Below are positions 16,957 through 26,089 of a DNA stretch of 64,000 nucleotides, one piece after another (positions within the stretch are counted from its first letter, which is position 1; each line of letters begins with the position of its first letter). A model generated the notes under the pieces. It did no database searches. It was not told where the DNA came from and worked only from the letters and a program-made list of their open reading frames with translations. Source of the DNA: Dechloromonas sp. (GTDB taxonomy: Bacteria; Pseudomonadota; Gammaproteobacteria; Burkholderiales; Rhodocyclaceae); NCBI GenBank assembly GCA_028687035.1, contig JAQUAX010000001.1, positions 186,001 through 250,000 of the forward strand, in the 5' to 3' direction. The translations under genes were made by a program, and so were the position numbers.

Positions 16957-18683
16957 GCGCCCGGCTCCGGCCCGGGGCCCCGGCCGAAATCGGCCAGCCA
17001 GCCGGCGACTGCGTCCGCCGGCATCGGGCGGGCGATGGCGTAGCCCTGCATCGCGTCGCAGCCGAGTTCGAGCAGCTGCTCGACCTGTTCCCGGGTTTCG
17101 ACCCCTTCGGCGACGACGCGGATACCGAAGGCGCGGCCGAGCGCGATGATGCCCTTGATCATCGGCAGGCTGCCCGGCAATTCCCGGACGAAGGCCTGGT
17201 AGATCTTGACCTCGTCGAGGGCCATCTGGCGCAGCCCGCTGAGCGATGAGGTGCCGCTGCCGAAATCGTCGAGCGACACGCGGATGCCGAAGCTGCGGCA
17301 GGTCTGCAGGTTGCGGCGGATCGGCTCGGCCGAGTGCGGCCGGCTCGATTCGAGGATTTCGAGCTGCAGCCGGCCGGCCGGCATGTCCGGCCAGATTTCG
17401 TGCACCAGGTCGCCGAGCTGGGCCGAGAAATCGCTGCGCACCAGCTGGCGCGGGAAGGTGTTGATGCTGAGCGGCGTTTCGATGCCCTGCGCGTGCCAGG
17501 TGCGGGCCTGCGTCAGCGCGGCCCGGAAGACCCAGGTGCCGATGCCGAGCGCCAGTTCGTCGTCCTCGATCAGCGGGATGAACTCGCCGGGGCCGAGCAT
17601 GCCGAGCACCGGGTGGCGCCAGCGGAGCAGGGCTTCGAGGCTGATCACCCGGCCGCGGCGGACGTCGACCGTCGGCTGGTAATGCAGTTCGAACTGGTCG
17701 GCGCGCAGCGAACGGTCGAGCCGGCGCAAGGTGTCGTTGCGGGCCTGGATGCGCTGTTCCATCCGGGCGTCGAACAGCTGGTAGCGGTTGCGGCCGGCCT
17801 GCTTGGCGGCGTACATCGCCTGGTCCGCATGGTGCAGCAGCAGGTCGGCGTCGCCGTCGTCGGCCGGGTACAGCGTGACGCCGATGCTGGCGCTGATCTC
17901 GGCATGGCGCCGGTCGGGCAGCGCGTAGGGTTCGGCGATCGCGGCAAGCAGCCGGTCCAGCGTCTGGCAGCATTCGTTCTCGCCGGCCAGCCCGGACAGC
18001 AGCACGACGAATTCGTCGCCGCCGAGCCGTGCGACGGTGTCGCTGGCGCGCAGTGTGCGCAGCAGCCGGCTGGCGACTTCCTTGAGCAGCAGGTCGCCGG
18101 CGTCGTGGCCGAAGTTGTCGTTGACCAGCTTGAAGCCGTCGAGATCGATGAAGCAGACGGCGAGCAGCGATCCGGCCCGCTTGTTGCGCGCGACCGCCTG
18201 CTCGATGCGGTCGCCGAGCAGGAAGCGGTTGGGCAGCCCGGTCAGCACGTCGAAATGGATCACGCCGTGGCGCGCCGGTGCGCCGTCGCCGACCGCCAGC
18301 GGCGCGACGTCGCTGATCAGGCCGACATGGTGCGTGATGCGTCCCTCGGCGTCGCGCAGCACGCGCAGCGACAGGCTGGCCTGGTACAGGCTTCCGTCGC
18401 GGCGGCGGTTGCACAGCGTGCCGTTCCAGAAATCGCGGGCGAGCAGTTCGGACCACATCCGGTCATAGAAGCCCTCGTCGTGCTGGCCCGACTTGAACAT
18501 CGACGGCCGCAGGCCGAGCAGTTCGTCGCGCCGGAAACCGCTGATCCGGCACAGCGCGCCGTTGCAGTCGACGATGGTGTTGTCGGCGTCGGTCAGCAGC
18601 AGGCCGACCTGCGCGTGTTCGAAGACACGTGCCAGCGCGTCGTACGTCCTGACGGCTCCGTTCGGGGAATCTGCCTGCGACAC
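16953..18683 (-). CDS. PAS-GGDEF-EAL c-di-GMP protein with altered EAL site
   Basis: Encodes 576 aa and is cytoplasmic. A PAS domain (about 15-140) precedes GGDEF (residues 221-225, with the RASD inhibitory site upstream) and EAL (Glu350 in SLEALLRW). The EAL domain keeps Asn in SINTF, Glu in LEILESS, the DDFGSG aspartates, Lys493, Glu in AEGVET and Gln in MQGY. The usual Lys-Ile-Asp triplet reads KIY, with Tyr495 in place of a catalytic-site Asp. Cyclase activity is expected; phosphodiesterase activity is doubtful. It is coupled to hemerythrin downstream. Confidence 0.92.
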   Translation of the reverse strand: MSQADSPNGAVRTYDALARVFEHAQVGLLLTDADNTIVDCNGALCRISGFRRDELLGLRPSMFKSGQHDEGFYDRMWSELLARDFWNGTLCNRRRDGSLYQASLSLRVLRDAEGRITHHVGLISDVAPLAVGDGAPARHGVIHFDVLTGLPNRFLLGDRIEQAVARNKRAGSLLAVCFIDLDGFKLVNDNFGHDAGDLLLKEVASRLLRTLRASDTVARLGGDEFVVLLSGLAGENECCQTLDRLLAAIAEPYALPDRRHAEISASIGVTLYPADDGDADLLLHHADQAMYAAKQAGRNRYQLFDARMEQRIQARNDTLRRLDRSLRADQFELHYQPTVDVRRGRVISLEALLRWRHPVLGMLGPGEFIPLIEDDELALGIGTWVFRAALTQARTWHAQGIETPLSINTFPRQLVRSDFSAQLGDLVHEIWPDMPAGRLQLEILESSRPHSAEPIRRNLQTCRSFGIRVSLDDFGSGTSSLSGLRQMALDEVKIYQAFVRELPGSLPMIKGIIALGRAFGIRVVAEGVETREQVEQLLELGCDAMQGYAIARPMPADAVAGWLADFGRGPGPEPGA

Positions 18684-18824
18684 CGCGATGCTCCTGTCTG
18701 GTCGGACCGGGAGGGCGGCAGCGGCCGCCCTTGGCTAAGCATAGCGCAATGCGCCGGACAGGGTGCTACCCGGCGCGGCATTCGTCGTGCCGGCTGTGGC
18801 GAAAAGGGCGTTGCCGGCGGCGCT

Positions 18825-19358
18825 TCAGGTCCGGACCGGGCGTTTCGCCAGCTTGCGCTGCAGCGTCCGGCGATGCATCTTCAGCGCGCGGGCGGTGGCC
18901 GAGATGTTGCCGTCGTTCTCGTTGAGCACGCGCTGGATGTGTTCCCATTCCAGCCGGTCGACCGACAGCGGCTCGTCGGGCGCCGCCGGATCGAAGTCCG
19001 GGATGCCGTCGTCGTCGAAGGCGCTCAGGATGGCCTCGATCTCGACCGGTTTGGCGAGGTACTGGATGGCGCCCAGCTTCACCGCGTCGACGGCGGTCGC
19101 GATGCTGGCGTAGCCGGTCAGCACGACGATGTGGGCGTCCGGGTTGAGGGCCAGCAGCTGCGGGATCAGCACCAGCCCGGAACTGCCGTTCAGGTTCAGG
19201 TCGAGCACGACGCGGGCCGGCGCCGATTCGCGGGCCGCGGCCAGCGCCGACTCGGCGTCGAGCACGCCGTGCGCCGGGTAGCCGCGCCGTTCCAGCGTGC
19301 GGACCAGGATGGCGTTGAAATTCGGGTCGTCGTCGATGACCAGGGTCGTTTCGTTCAT
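18825..19358 (-). CDS. regA: RegA/PrrA-family redox response regulator
   Basis: Encodes 177 aa: a receiver domain (acid pocket LVIDDDP, phospho-acceptor in VVLDLNL) joined to a short Fis-type helix-turn-helix (NISATARALKMHRRTLQRKL). The RRTLQRxLAKR ending is diagnostic of RegA/PrrA/ActR, which control respiration, energy generation and nitrogen or carbon fixation genes in response to redox state. The start overlaps the stop of the sensor gene (ATGA). The linker between the domains is acidic and longer than in Rhodobacter RegA. Confidence 0.9.
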   Translation of the reverse strand: MNETTLVIDDDPNFNAILVRTLERRGYPAHGVLDAESALAAARESAPARVVLDLNLNGSSGLVLIPQLLALNPDAHIVVLTGYASIATAVDAVKLGAIQYLAKPVEIEAILSAFDDDGIPDFDPAAPDEPLSVDRLEWEHIQRVLNENDGNISATARALKMHRRTLQRKLAKRPVRT

Positions 19359-20614
19359 GCGGACCTCAGCGGAAGTTCGATGCGGGCGAGGGCGCCGCCA
19401 TCGTCGGGATTGGACAGCGCGAGCGAGCCGCCCAGCTGCTCGATCGCGCTGCGCGTCAGCATCAGGCCGACGCCGCTGCCGCGGGCGTGCGCCGGGAAGC
19501 TGCTGATGCCGCCCTGTTCGAGCACGGCCGGCGGGAAGCCGGGGCCGTGGTCGCGGATCGCGATGCACAGGCTGTCCGAACTCCAGTCGAGCCGGATGTC
19601 GAGCGGCCGGGGTGTCGCGTTGGCCGCGTTGTTCAGCAGGTTCAGCACCGCCTGCTCGAGGCGCGGGTCGGCGACGATGGACGGCGCCGGGCCGTCGCTG
19701 CCGACGACCAGGCGGCTGCCCGCCTGCGGGCGGACCGCGTGCCAGTGCTGACGCAGCGTCTCCAGCCAGCGGTCGACCGGCTGGCGCGGCGATTTTTCCA
19801 GGCGTTCGGCGCCGGCCCGCCGGGACAGCCCGGTGATGATGTCCTTGCAGACGCCGATCTGCTGGCGGAGCAGCGCCACGTCGTCGCGCGCGGCCGGGGA
19901 CAGTCCCGGCTCGGCGGCCAGTTCGCCGGCGAGCAGCGCCATCGTTGCCAGCGGCGTGCCCAGCTCGTGCGCCGCGCCGGCGGCCAGCGTGCCCATCGCC
20001 ATCACCTGCTGGTCGCGCAGCGCCTGTTCGCGGGCGGCGGCCAGTTCGGCGTCGCGTTCGCGGATCAGCTGCGTCATCCGGACGATCAGCCAGCCGATCA
20101 TCACTGCCGACACCGCGAAGGTCAGCCACATGCCGATCAGGTGCAGGCGGGTCGCCCGGCCGGCGTCGGCGATCGGCAGCGGCAGGTAATAGACCATCAG
20201 CGCCGAGTAGGCGACGATCGCCGCCGAGCCGACGGCGGCCACGCAGCGGGCGGGCAGGGTCAGCGCGGCGATGGCGACCGGCGGCAGCAGCAGCGAGACC
20301 AGCGGATTGGTCGCGCCGCCGCTGAAGAACACGATGGCGCTCAGGCAGCCGATGTCGGTCAGCAGCTGGCTGAGCAGTTCGTAGGCGCTGGCCCGGGTCT
20401 GCCGGGTCAGCCGCCAGTGCAGCACGGCGTTGAGCGCCGCGGTCACGGCCAGGATGCCGAACAGTGCGGCGCGCGGCAGTTCGATGTCGATCAGCGCGGG
20501 CGCGGCGACGACGGCCAGCGCGGTCAGGCCGAGCACCAGCCAGCGGCTGGCGACCAGTCGGCGCAGGTTGATCAGGTAGTCGGCATCGTCATCGACGCAG
20601 GAAGTCCACAGCAT
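19355..20614 (-). CDS. regB: RegB/PrrB-family redox sensor histidine kinase
   Basis: Encodes 419 aa. Six predicted membrane helices occupy about residues 20-185. Between helices 3 and 4 lies FSGGATNPLVSL, the GGxxNP ubiquinone-binding motif of RegB. The H-box AAGAAHELGTPLATM, a cysteine in the dimerisation region (QIGVCKDII, matching the redox-active Cys of RegB) and an HATPase domain (GSGVGLML) follow. Together these identify the quinone-pool sensor that phosphorylates RegA. The two genes overlap by four bases. Confidence 0.9.
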   Translation of the reverse strand: MLWTSCVDDDADYLINLRRLVASRWLVLGLTALAVVAAPALIDIELPRAALFGILAVTAALNAVLHWRLTRQTRASAYELLSQLLTDIGCLSAIVFFSGGATNPLVSLLLPPVAIAALTLPARCVAAVGSAAIVAYSALMVYYLPLPIADAGRATRLHLIGMWLTFAVSAVMIGWLIVRMTQLIRERDAELAAAREQALRDQQVMAMGTLAAGAAHELGTPLATMALLAGELAAEPGLSPAARDDVALLRQQIGVCKDIITGLSRRAGAERLEKSPRQPVDRWLETLRQHWHAVRPQAGSRLVVGSDGPAPSIVADPRLEQAVLNLLNNAANATPRPLDIRLDWSSDSLCIAIRDHGPGFPPAVLEQGGISSFPAHARGSGVGLMLTRSAIEQLGGSLALSNPDDGGALARIELPLRSA

Positions 20615-20688
20615 GGGGCCGAATTATGCGCGATGCCCGCGGCTTTTTGTCCGGCCGGCGGTCGCCTGCGACAATCCGCCGCAGGCGG

Positions 20689-21249
20689 TCAGAACAGGCC
20701 GGGCACGAAGCGCCGGGTACGCTGCATGTAGTCGGCGTAGACCGGGCCGAAATAGGCCAGGCATTCGCGCTCGTCGGTGCGCGCGGTCAGCCACAGGAAG
20801 AGGCTGGCGACGGCGGCCAGCGCGGCGCCGGCCAGCGTCGGGTCCTGCAGCTGCGCGCCCCAGGCCAGCGCCAGCAGCGATGCGTACATCGGGTGGCGGA
20901 TGTGGCGGTAGATGCCGGAGGTCACCAGCTGCGTCGTCTTCTCGAAACCGAACAGCGCCTGGTCGCCGCGTTCGGCGTCGGCCCGGCCGTGCCGGCGCAG
21001 GGTCAGCAGCCCGGCGGCGACGAGCAGCACGCTGACCGCGAGCAGCGCGGCGCCGGCGTAGCGGTGCAGCGACGGCGGGTCGATGCCCCAGGTCGCGCGG
21101 TTCAGCACGACTAGGCCGAGGATGGCCTCCCACGCGAAGAAGCGGTAGAAGCCGTGGCTGCCGGGACGGCTCAGCGGCTTGCGCGAGGTCCAGCCGAGCA
21201 GTGCGCTGCCGGCGGCGAAGGCGGCGGGATCGGACAGGAACTCAACCAT
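20689..21249 (-). CDS. isoprenylcysteine methyltransferase-like membrane protein
   Basis: Encodes 186 aa with about four or five membrane helices. The C-terminal signature of the ICMT/phospholipid-methyltransferase-like family is present: TSGIYRHIRHPMYAS, then ERECLAYFGPVYADYMQRTRRFVP. Bacterial members methylate unidentified lipophilic substrates using SAM. It overlaps the 3' end of the aminopeptidase gene by eight bases and so is the last gene of a long leftward run beginning at the methyltransferase opposite gloB. The substrate is unknown. Confidence 0.82.
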   Translation of the reverse strand: MVEFLSDPAAFAAGSALLGWTSRKPLSRPGSHGFYRFFAWEAILGLVVLNRATWGIDPPSLHRYAGAALLAVSVLLVAAGLLTLRRHGRADAERGDQALFGFEKTTQLVTSGIYRHIRHPMYASLLALAWGAQLQDPTLAGAALAAVASLFLWLTARTDERECLAYFGPVYADYMQRTRRFVPGLF

Positions 21250-22543
21250 GGAAGGCGGCGCCGAGGGCGGCGGTCATGTAGGCGTGGTCGAGCACGCCGG
21301 CGCTTTCGCGGACGCTGTGCATCGCCCACATCGGCGAGCCGACGTCGACGGCCGGGATGCCCAGGCGGGCGGCGACGATCGGGCCGATCGTGCTGCCGCA
21401 GCCGAGGTCGGTGCGGTGCGCGTACTGCTGGCAGGGCACGCCGGCCCGCTCGCAGAAGCCGATGAAGCGGGCGGCGCTGGCCGCGTCGGTACAGTAGCGC
21501 TGGTTGGCGTTGCTCTTGATGACCGGGCCGGCATTGACCAGCACGCGGTGGCAGGGTTCGTAGGCGGCCGGGAAGTTCGGGTGCCAGGCGTGCGCCATGT
21601 CGGCGCTGACGAAAAAGCTCCGCGCCAGCATGCGCTTCTGGTCTTCGGCGTCGAGGCGCTGGCTGGCGGCGAGCCGGGCGAGCAGGTCGCCGACCAGGCT
21701 GCCGCCGGCGCCGACGGCGCTTTCCGAGCCGACTTCCTCGTGGTCGAACAGCGCGACGACGCAGGTCGCTTCCGGCTCGGGCGTCGCCAGCAGCGCGCCG
21801 AGCGTGGCGTGGCAGGAAGCCAGGTTGTCGAGCTGGCCGTTGGCGACGAATTCGCGGTCGACGCCCCAGAAACTGCCTTTTTGCGTGTCGCAGGCGGCGA
21901 GCTCCCAGGTCAGCAGCGCGTCTGCATCGACGCCCAGGCGTTCGGCGAGCGGGGCGCGGAAGCGCCGGTCGGCCGGTTCGCCGTCGGCGATGCCGAGCAG
22001 CAGCGGCAGTTCAGTCTGCTTGTTGAACTTCAGGCCGTTCTCGTTGACCTCCCGGTTCATGTGGATCGCCAGGTTGGGCAGGCGCAGCAGCGGCTCGTCG
22101 AGATGGACCAGGCGCAATTCGACGCCGTTGCCGCTGCGTACCGCGACGCGGCCGGCCAGTCCGAGGTCGCGGTCGGCGAAGGTCGCGAGAATCGGGCCGC
22201 CATAGACCTCGACGCCGAGCCGGACCAGGCCGCTCGCCTCGTCGGCCGGCTTCGGCTTGATGCGCAGTCCGGGCGAGTCGGTATGGGCGCCGACGATGAC
22301 CAGGCCGCGTTCGGCGAGCGGTGCGCGGCCGACCGTGAAGGCGACGATCGCCGAGCCGCCGCGCACGACGTAGTGGCGGCCGCCCGGCTGCAGCGACCAG
22401 CGGTCGACCTCGTCCAGGCGGGAAAAACCGGCTGCCTGCAGGCGCGCCTCGCAGGTCGCGACGGCGTGCCAGGGGCTGGGGCTGGCGTCGATGAAGTCGA
22501 GCAGGTCCTGCGCCTGGGCGCGGGCGGTGTCCGGGATGTTCAT
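21242..22543 (-). CDS. apeB: M18-family aminopeptidase
   Basis: Encodes 433 aa, the usual length for the aspartyl/M18 family. Metal and catalytic motifs are present: GAHTDSPGLR, DHEEVGS and the C-terminal SPMWAMHSVRES histidine. The enzyme is a cytosolic, probably dodecameric, dizinc aminopeptidase removing N-terminal residues from peptides. The start ATG overlaps the stop of the upstream lipase-like gene (ATGA). The family call is secure; the exact residue preference is not. Confidence 0.93.
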   Translation of the reverse strand: MNIPDTARAQAQDLLDFIDASPSPWHAVATCEARLQAAGFSRLDEVDRWSLQPGGRHYVVRGGSAIVAFTVGRAPLAERGLVIVGAHTDSPGLRIKPKPADEASGLVRLGVEVYGGPILATFADRDLGLAGRVAVRSGNGVELRLVHLDEPLLRLPNLAIHMNREVNENGLKFNKQTELPLLLGIADGEPADRRFRAPLAERLGVDADALLTWELAACDTQKGSFWGVDREFVANGQLDNLASCHATLGALLATPEPEATCVVALFDHEEVGSESAVGAGGSLVGDLLARLAASQRLDAEDQKRMLARSFFVSADMAHAWHPNFPAAYEPCHRVLVNAGPVIKSNANQRYCTDAASAARFIGFCERAGVPCQQYAHRTDLGCGSTIGPIVAARLGIPAVDVGSPMWAMHSVRESAGVLDHAYMTAALGAAFHG

Positions 22544-23424
22544 GGGGTATTCTCGGCGAGGGTCTGGATCAGCAGGTCGGCGACGCGGCGGTCGGTCAGC
22601 ATCGCGAGGTGGCCGACCGGCGGCAGTTCGATGTCGGCGGCGCCGGGCAGGCGCTGGTTGTCCTGCGGCATCGCGTAATTGTCGTAGGCGTTGCGCAGCG
22701 CGACGGCCGGCACGCGCAGCGGCTCGGCCGCCATGTCGCGCAGCCACAGCGAGCCGGGCTCCATTTCCCGGGCGTTCTGGCCGGCGCCGAGCCGGGCCAG
22801 CTCGCTGCCGGCATGTGGCGTCGCCAGCGTGAGCAGCCGGGCGACGCGGGCGATGCCGTGCCGGGCCAGGTAGGAGCGGCAGACCAGGCCGCCCATGCTG
22901 TGCGCGACGAGCACGACCTGCTGGGCTCCGGTCGCCGCGCAGACTTCCTCGATGCGCCGGTTCAGCTGCGGGACCAGCTTGCCGATGCTGGTGAAGGGCG
23001 GCGTCAGGCTGACCGTCGCGACGACATGGCCGGCCGCTTCCAGCCGGCGGCGGAGCAGCCACCAGACGCCGCGGCTGCAGCCGTAGCCGTGCACCAGCAG
23101 CAGCGGGCGCGGGCCCGGACGCAGGCGGTCGGCGGGCAGCCACAGGCGCTCGAAGGGAATGACCAGCACGAAGCTCAGCAGGTAGGCGAGGTACTCGTCC
23201 AGCATCAGCCGCGCCGTCGCCCGGACGCCGAGGCGCGGCGCCGGCGACGCGAAGGCCATGCCGAACAGCCAGGTGATCATGTTCAGCCCGGCGCGCAGGC
23301 CGAGCAGGCCGCCGAGCGCGCCGGCGACCGCATAGGGCCACGACGCCCCGAAACCGAGGCGGCCGATCGCCAGCCAGGTGGCGATCTCGGCGGCGAGCCA
23401 GAGCAGCAGCGCGACGGGCAGCAT
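22540..23424 (-). CDS. membrane-anchored alpha/beta hydrolase (lipase-like)
   Basis: Encodes 294 aa. N-terminal hydrophobic helices (about 1-55) precede an alpha/beta-hydrolase fold with the oxyanion segment LLLVHGYGCSRG, the nucleophile elbow AHSMGGL and a candidate catalytic His in ELPPVGHLAML. It resembles triacylglycerol lipases or esterases with a GxSxG-type serine. It starts two bases after the dnaQ stop and overlaps the aminopeptidase start. The substrate is not predictable. Confidence 0.85.
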   Translation of the reverse strand: MLPVALLLWLAAEIATWLAIGRLGFGASWPYAVAGALGGLLGLRAGLNMITWLFGMAFASPAPRLGVRATARLMLDEYLAYLLSFVLVIPFERLWLPADRLRPGPRPLLLVHGYGCSRGVWWLLRRRLEAAGHVVATVSLTPPFTSIGKLVPQLNRRIEEVCAATGAQQVVLVAHSMGGLVCRSYLARHGIARVARLLTLATPHAGSELARLGAGQNAREMEPGSLWLRDMAAEPLRVPAVALRNAYDNYAMPQDNQRLPGAADIELPPVGHLAMLTDRRVADLLIQTLAENTP

Positions 23425-23426
23425 GG

Positions 23427-24143
23427 TCAGGCCCCTTCGGCTTCCGGCTTGGGCAGCCACAGGCAGGCGCCCTTCGATTCCTTGTCGATTGCGGCCAGCA
23501 CGCGGGCGTGGTGCTCGAGCTCGGCCGGGTCGGCGCGGCGGACGATCAGCGGCTTGCGCTGGCGGACCATGCCGTCGGCGCCCAGCTGCGGGCGCGGCGC
23601 TTCGTCCGGTTCGATCATCAGCGAGTTCTGGCCGCGCGTCATCGCCAGATAGACCTCGGCCAGCAGCTCGGTGTCGAGCAGCGCGCCGTGCAGCGTGCGC
23701 GACGAGTTGTCGATCTCGTAGCGTTCGCACAGCGCGTCCAGGCTGTTGCGCTTGCCCGGATGCAGGTCCTTGGCCATGCGCAGCGTGTCGACGACGCCGC
23801 TGCACACGGTATCGACCGGCACGCGGTCGAGGCGGGACAGTTCGGCGTTCAGGAAGCCGATGTCGAACGGGGCGTTGTGGATGACCAGTTCGGCGCCGCT
23901 GATGAATTCCAGGAACTCGTCGACGATGTCGGCGAATTTCGGCTTGTCGGCCAGGAATTCGAGCGTGATGCCGTGCACCGCCTGCGCCCCGGCGTCGATG
24001 TCGCGTTCCGGGTGCACGTACTTGTGCAGGTGGCGGCCGGTCAGCCGGCGGTTGACCAGCTCGATGCCGGCGACTTCGATGATCCGGTGGCCCTGGCGCG
24101 GGTCGAGGCCGGTGGTTTCGGTGTCGAGGACGATCTGTCTCAT
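23427..24143 (-). CDS. dnaQ: DNA polymerase III epsilon subunit (proofreading exonuclease)
   Basis: Encodes 238 aa. The three DEDD exonuclease motifs are visible: Exo [10 protein letters not shown], Exo II in [13 protein letters not shown], Exo III (H form) [17 protein letters not shown]-terminal tail with a polymerase-binding segment follows. It removes misincorporated nucleotides in the replicase core with DnaE and HolE. The start overlaps the rnhA stop (ATGA); rnhA-dnaQ adjacency is widespread in proteobacteria, although here the genes run in the same direction. Confidence 0.96.
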   Translation of the reverse strand: MRQIVLDTETTGLDPRQGHRIIEVAGIELVNRRLTGRHLHKYVHPERDIDAGAQAVHGITLEFLADKPKFADIVDEFLEFISGAELVIHNAPFDIGFLNAELSRLDRVPVDTVCSGVVDTLRMAKDLHPGKRNSLDALCERYEIDNSSRTLHGALLDTELLAEVYLAMTRGQNSLMIEPDEAPRPQLGADGMVRQRKPLIVRRADPAELEHHARVLAAIDKESKGACLWLPKPEAEGA

Positions 24144-24592
24144 GCCGCCCGCCTGTTCTTCAATTCGTCGATGCCGCGGTTGGCCAGCGCGTCGGCGCGC
24201 TCGTTCTCGGGGTGGCCGGCGTGGCCCTTGACCCAGATCCACTCGAGCTTGTGCTGGCGGGCCAGCGCGTCGAGCTGCTGCCACAGGTCGGCGTTCTTGA
24301 CCGGCTTCTTGTCCGAGGTCTTCCAGCCGTTGCGTTTCCAGCCGTGGATCCACTCGCTGATGCCCTTCAGCACGTATTGCGAGTCGGTGTAGACGCGGGC
24401 GCTCACCGGGCGCTTCAGCGCCTCCAGGCCGCGGATCGCCGCGGTCAGTTCCATCCGGTTGTTGGTGGTGTCGGCTTCGCCGCCCCACAGTTCCTTTTCC
24501 TGGGCGCCGAAGCGCAGGATCGCGCCCCAGCCGCCGGGGCCGGGGTTGCCCTTGCAGGCGCCGTCGGTGAATATTTCGAGTTCAGTGGCCAT
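24140..24592 (-). CDS. rnhA: ribonuclease HI
   Basis: Encodes 150 aa. The catalytic carboxylates are visible: Asp in [15 protein letters not shown], Glu in [10 protein letters not shown], Asp in VYTDSQYV and the C-terminal Asp in [10 protein letters not shown]. The basic protrusion ([16 protein letters not shown]) typical of the E. coli enzyme is present. The enzyme cleaves RNA in RNA-DNA hybrids during replication. It overlaps the upstream methyltransferase gene by 11 bases and dnaQ by four. Confidence 0.97.
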   Translation of the reverse strand: MATELEIFTDGACKGNPGPGGWGAILRFGAQEKELWGGEADTTNNRMELTAAIRGLEALKRPVSARVYTDSQYVLKGISEWIHGWKRNGWKTSDKKPVKNADLWQQLDALARQHKLEWIWVKGHAGHPENERADALANRGIDELKNRRAA

Positions 24593-25316
24593 GGCCTTCC
24601 TTGTTGGCGATCGGGCGCAGCGCCTTGGCGCGCAGCGGCTTGCGGCGCCAGGCCGGGGCGATCAGCCGCATCGCGTGGGTGCGCTTGATCGCGCGCAGTA
24701 TGTAGATGCCGCCGCAGAACGGCCACCAGCGGCGGCCGGCGTTTTCCAGCCAGTGCCAGTGGCGCTGCGGCTGTTCGCAGGGCGGGGCGTAGCAGCCGTG
24801 GCGGCCGCGGTCGACCTCGAAGCCGAGCAGTTTCAGCCAGTCCCGGACGCGGACCTGCGGCAGGTAGCCGCCGTTCCACGGGAAGCCGGCGTCGCGGCGC
24901 CGCTTCAGGCCCCACAGCGAGAACGGGTTGAAGCCGACGACGATCAGCTGGCCCTCGGGGATCAGCACGCGCTCGACCTCGCGCAGGATCTGGTGCGGGT
25001 CGTCGGCGAATTCGAGGACGTGCGGCAGCACGATCAGGTCGGTGCTCTGCGACGCGAAGGGCAGGGCGGTCAGCTCGCAGGCGACGTCGATCGGGCCGGT
25101 CCCGCCCGCCTTGCGGCGCAGCGGGATGCGGTTGGCGCGCAGGAAGTCGCATTGCGGCAGGCCGAGCTGCAGCGCGTTGAAGCCGAAGACGTCGGCGACC
25201 GCGGCGTCGAGTTCGCGCTGTTCCCAGCCGAGCACGTAGCGTCCCTGCGCGGAGGCGAGCCAGGCGTCGAGACCCGGAATTGACATCCGGTGCGCGTCGC
25301 CCGATAGTTCGGCCAT
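24582..25316 (-). CDS. class I SAM-dependent methyltransferase between gloB and rnhA
   Basis: Encodes 244 aa, or 234 aa from the downstream ATG at 25286 ([10 protein letters not shown]). It has a methyltransferase fold with the motif IV/post-IV region ([26 protein letters not shown]), while motif I is degenerate, as in the YafS-like family found between gloB and rnhA in many proteobacteria. The ATG at 25316 has GAGGG 11 bases upstream but shares CATG with the gloB start, so the shorter version may be the real one. The substrate is unknown. Confidence 0.85.
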   Translation of the reverse strand: MAELSGDAHRMSIPGLDAWLASAQGRYVLGWEQRELDAAVADVFGFNALQLGLPQCDFLRANRIPLRRKAGGTGPIDVACELTALPFASQSTDLIVLPHVLEFADDPHQILREVERVLIPEGQLIVVGFNPFSLWGLKRRRDAGFPWNGGYLPQVRVRDWLKLLGFEVDRGRHGCYAPPCEQPQRHWHWLENAGRRWWPFCGGIYILRAIKRTHAMRLIAPAWRRKPLRAKALRPIANKEGHGH

Positions 25317-26070
25317 GTTTCTCGTTTCCCTCATTCCCGCGTTCAAGGACAATTACATCTGGCTGCTGACCCGCGGCCAGCGCGCCGCCGTCGTCGATCC
25401 GGGCGACGCGGCCCCGGTGCTCGAACGGCTGCGGGCCGACGGGCTGACGCTGGAATCCATCCTGGTCACCCATCACCACGCCGATCACCAGGGCGGCGTC
25501 GCCGAACTGGTCGAACGCCATGCCGCACAGGTCTTCGCACCGGCCAGCGAGTCTATCACAGGCTGTACCCGTCCCCTGTCGGGCGGCGAGCGCATCGACG
25601 TGCTCGGCACGCCGGTCGAAGTGATCGCGGTGCCCGGGCACACGCTGGGCCATCTCGCCTATCGCGCGCCGGGCCGGCTGTTCTGCGGCGACACGCTGTT
25701 CGGCGCCGGCTGCGGCCGCCTGTTCGAGGGGACGCCGGCACAGATGGCGGCGTCGCTGGCGGCGATCGCCGCGCTGCCCGACGATACGGCGATCCATTGC
25801 GCCCACGAATACACCGAGATGAACCTGCGCTTCGCGCTGGCCGTCGAGCCGGACAATCCGGCGGTCCGCGAGCGCGTCGCCCGGGTCGCGGCGTTGCGCG
25901 CGGCCGGGCAGCCGAGCGTGCCGTCGACGCTGGCCGACGAGAAGGCGAGCAATCCCTTCCTGCGCTGCGCCGAACCGGCCGTCGTCGACGCGGCCTTGGC
26001 GCACGGCGCGGTCGACCGTTCGCCGACTGCCGTTTTCGCCGCGCTGCGCGCCTGGCGCAACGTGTTCTGA
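25315..26070 (+). CDS. gloB: hydroxyacylglutathione hydrolase (glyoxalase II)
   Basis: Encodes 251 aa. The metallo-beta-lactamase metal motif THHHADHQGG lies near residues 49-58, with GHTLGHL and a C-terminal glutathione-binding region (SNPFLRC). It hydrolyses S-lactoylglutathione to lactate and glutathione in methylglyoxal detoxification. The length matches the bacterial family. It is divergent from the methyltransferase with overlapping start codons. Confidence 0.95.
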   Translation: MFLVSLIPAFKDNYIWLLTRGQRAAVVDPGDAAPVLERLRADGLTLESILVTHHHADHQGGVAELVERHAAQVFAPASESITGCTRPLSGGERIDVLGTPVEVIAVPGHTLGHLAYRAPGRLFCGDTLFGAGCGRLFEGTPAQMAASLAAIAALPDDTAIHCAHEYTEMNLRFALAVEPDNPAVRERVARVAALRAAGQPSVPSTLADEKASNPFLRCAEPAVVDAALAHGAVDRSPTAVFAALRAWRNVF

Positions 26071-26089
26071 ATCGTCGCCGGAGCGGTCC

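Noticed and set aside
18712-18731. 7-bp GC stem between the GGDEF-EAL start and the RegA stop, considered as a terminator
   Set aside because: No T-run, and it lies about 94 bases from the regA stop; too weak to list as a feature.
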